A DNA stretch of 64,000 nt from Lepidurus packardi (lineage: Eukaryota > Arthropoda > Branchiopoda > Notostraca > Triopsidae). The stretch's first letter is position 1. Each line of letters starts with the position of its first letter. The notes beneath the pieces were generated by a model, which searched no databases, was not told the DNA's origin, and saw nothing but the letters and a program-made list of their open reading frames with translations. Where the stretch lies: contig JAKZAN010000006.1 in the NCBI GenBank assembly GCA_023053545.1, positions 11,911,412 to 11,975,411 of the forward strand, in the 5' to 3' direction. The position numbers and the translations under genes were made by a program. This document shows positions 61,564 to 64,000 of the stretch, in pieces.

Positions 61564-64000
61564 CTACAAGTCGTCCACATCGGAATCGGAGTGTTCGCTT
61601 CCACTGGACAAGGTGATTGTAACATCCGGTACTGCAGAAGAATTCTCGCCATTGCTACAAATGCGGCAATACAATGTTAGTATAGAACTGCAGGATGCTT
61701 CAGAACGTTATAGTCATTAACTCAACGATCTACGTTAATTTAATTTCCTTTTAAAAATTATATTTCACAAGAATTCTAAAACCTAGTAGTACCTAGTACC
61801 TTCAATAATTGTCCGTTTTTGTTTTGTTTGGCAGAAAGAGCTAACTAAGGTATACTAAGATTAGCTTGGTTGTATTAAAAAACAACATTTATATAAAACA
61901 AGATTTCTTTATAAAATAATTTCAACAGCAATGAACCAAGCTGCCTCTCCAGACAATCCAAAAATCCGTACTTAATCATCGCATTTATTGACATGAAAAA
62001 CAATCGAAACATGGTGAACACTAGCCAATCGCGCTAACAAGTTAATGTGGATTGGCACTTTGGCGTGGAGCATCTGGCAATCTTGGGTTAGCCGCCATAG
62101 CAGGTCTAATGAGTAATACGACAGAATTCGTATTACGAAATATTCAAAGTGTTCTCATAAACTGACTACTGGAAACGAATTTTACTAAATTGATGACTCA
62201 CCTGATCAGACCGCGGGCGGAGCCAGCCGGGACACGGGGATGTACTGGATGCGCAGGTGCGGCAGCGCGAACTTGAGGATGAGGATAAGGAGCTGGTCGT
62301 CGACGACCAAGCTGAGGTGAAACGGGCACTGTCACTCGAGATCTAGTGAGCCCACGATTGGCTGCCCTAACTCGTCTTGCAGCAGGTACAGGTACGGCAG
62401 CTTGAGCAGCCGCTTCAGCCGCTTCTTGGGCGGCCATGGTCTCTGCCGAAAAAATGATGACATCTATAAAAAATAGCATTTTTATAAACAAGATCCCTTA
62501 CCTTGACGTTGGAGGACTACTTCCTGGCGTTTTTGCTTGAGATTCTCGGTGAGCGTGCGTATTACGGCTTCGACTACACTATCAATCAAATGCATTCGAG
62601 CCGTATTGTTGATAGGAATGCGGCACGTGGGACAGTCGTTCTTCACTCTGCGCCATTGATTAATACAGAACTCGCAGAACGTATGCATACAGCTTAAAGC
62701 GGTGGCCTATATTTTGCGAACAAAAAAAATGGTAGATTCTCATTATTTTGTAATTTTTTTTATTTAAGTCTGTGGTTTACTTGGACAAAAAGCTCGCTAC
62801 AAATTGTGCACTGTAGCTCGGATTCCACCCTTTCTGGCACAGAAGTGGTTGCAATAGCTAACTGCCTTTCCAAACACTGCTTCTCAGCTTCGGCCTTCTC
62901 CAGCAACTCGCGCATATTCCCCATTTCATTGATTCGGACGGTTGGTCCAGCTTGTTAGAGGTTACATTTATATAATTCATATCACGTGTAGTTGCCTAAA
63001 GGGAAATTTCAAAAATACCTTCATTACTGCTTTCGATAACGACAACACTATTGCCCATGCATTGTTGCAACGCGTCAAATACTTCCGTCCCAAGCTGGAT
63101 ATACTCGTGAGCACTAGCTTGTTCTTCTTCTAACTTGGCTTGCATTTCCGCGAATGCGGAATTTTGCTAAATAAAAAAGGAAAGAAAAAGATTCCAAACA
63201 AAATTGCAAATCTGCATTGAATAGCAAATTTACTTCTCGATATCTTTGTTCTGCTTCTTCTCTTTGTTGGCGAAGCACGGAATGGACAGCATCTCCTAAT
63301 TCTAAACGCCTCTCAAAGTTGCGTTTTTCTTCTGCTCTCTGATGTTCTAATTCTGCCCTTTCGGTTTCCAATTTCTCTTCAGCTTGGCGTTTTTCTTGCA
63401 GCTTTTCTTGCAGTTCATGATTCATTTGCTCAAAGTAAACACGCTCTTTTTGAAGCTTTTGTTCTAGAAACAGTTTGTCATTCTGCAGCCCAGAGACCCT
63501 TTGAAGAAGCTTTTCCATATTTTCCAACATATTTTGCACACGATTTTCTCCCTCAACCAGACGAAGCTCTAAAGCGGTACGTTCTTCGTGCAACTTCTTA
63601 TTTAGCTCGTCTGTGTCACGTTGGTACCGCTCTTCCAGCTTGCATTTCTCTTCATGCAGTACTACGTGTTCCAGAACTCCTTTACACAGTTTGTCTTCTA
63701 AATTAGCCTTTTCAAATAAAAATTCCTGTTCAAGTGCTGCACTGCGAGTTTTCAGTAATTCCTTCAAATCTTCTTTTCCCTTCATGAGTTTGTCGCGTTC
63801 AGCGTTTTGAGTCTTAATATTCTCCTCTAGTGAGTGACGTTCTTGGAGTAAATGGGCTTCTTTGGCATTCTGGTTTGTTATGATTGTTTTAATAGCTTCG
63901 CCGTGAGAGACAATAGTCGAGACGTTCTGAAATTCGGGAAGCTGCTTAAGGACATCAGAGACGCCATACAATCGTGCCCTTTTCCTCTCAGTTTCTTCAT
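61564..64000 (-). CDS. RNF8-like: RNF8-like RING-type E3 ubiquitin ligase (5' part outside window)
   Basis: Minus-strand exons 64000-63234 (runs off the window), 63166-63028, 62950-62781, 62706-62502, 62442-62202 and 61654-61564 give 536 aa of C-terminal sequence. A long coiled coil with many Glu/Lys/Gln leads to a C3HC4 RING (ELQCTICSELF, LSCMHTFCEFCINQW, DCPTC) with the same cysteine spacing and flanks as RNF8, including the helix after the RING. RNF8 reads phosphorylated MDC1 through an N-terminal FHA domain and ubiquitinates chromatin at DNA breaks; that domain would lie beyond the window. An Ala/Pro/Arg-rich exon follows. The last exon ends in an acidic SUMO-interaction-like motif (DVTITLSSGSEHSDSD). 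The reading frame continues after the TAG. Confidence 0.9.

Overview
The window is nuclear DNA of an animal. Genes are split by GT-AG introns, most of them 50-150 bp with a few of 1-2 kb. The DNA between genes is AT-rich and carries decayed DNA transposons. The protein families (gremlin, BCL3-like IkB, ERG/FLI-type ETS factor, PLD3-like phospholipase, TMC channel, lamin B receptor, RNF8-like ligase, cappuccino-type formin) make it a metazoan. The PP2A scaffold protein looks close to arthropod homologues from memory, so I favour a protostome, probably an arthropod such as a crustacean. The species is not identifiable from sequence alone. Exons were joined by hand. Every complete gene model below is divisible by three and ends in one stop codon.

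Left part (1-20 kb): a PLD3-like phospholipase (-), an ERG/FLI-type ETS factor (+), an unrecognised three-exon gene (-) convergent with it, and a BCL3-like nuclear IkB (+) with two abutting kB motifs about 200 bp upstream of its start.

Centre (21-40 kb): a 17-exon formin of the cappuccino/FMN class (+) followed by a single-exon gremlin gene (+), with about 7 kb between them. In vertebrates FMN1 lies beside GREM1 and FMN2 beside GREM2, and GREM1 enhancers sit inside FMN1. The same neighbours here point to very old linkage and are the most interesting feature of the window.

Right part (42-64 kb): PP2A scaffold subunit A (+), a TMC-family membrane protein (-) convergent with it, lamin B receptor (-) head-to-head with an AT-hook chromatin-like gene (+), and the 3' portion of an RNF8-like RING E3 ligase (-). 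The RNF8-like frame continues past an in-frame TAG through a further spliced exon. Mobile DNA includes two copies of a pogo/Tigger-like element, two copies of a short TA-flanked MITE, a hAT-like MITE, a Tigger transposase fragment inside a PP2A intron, and a 302 bp pure (AT)n tract inside a formin intron. No tRNA, rRNA or CRISPR array was seen.
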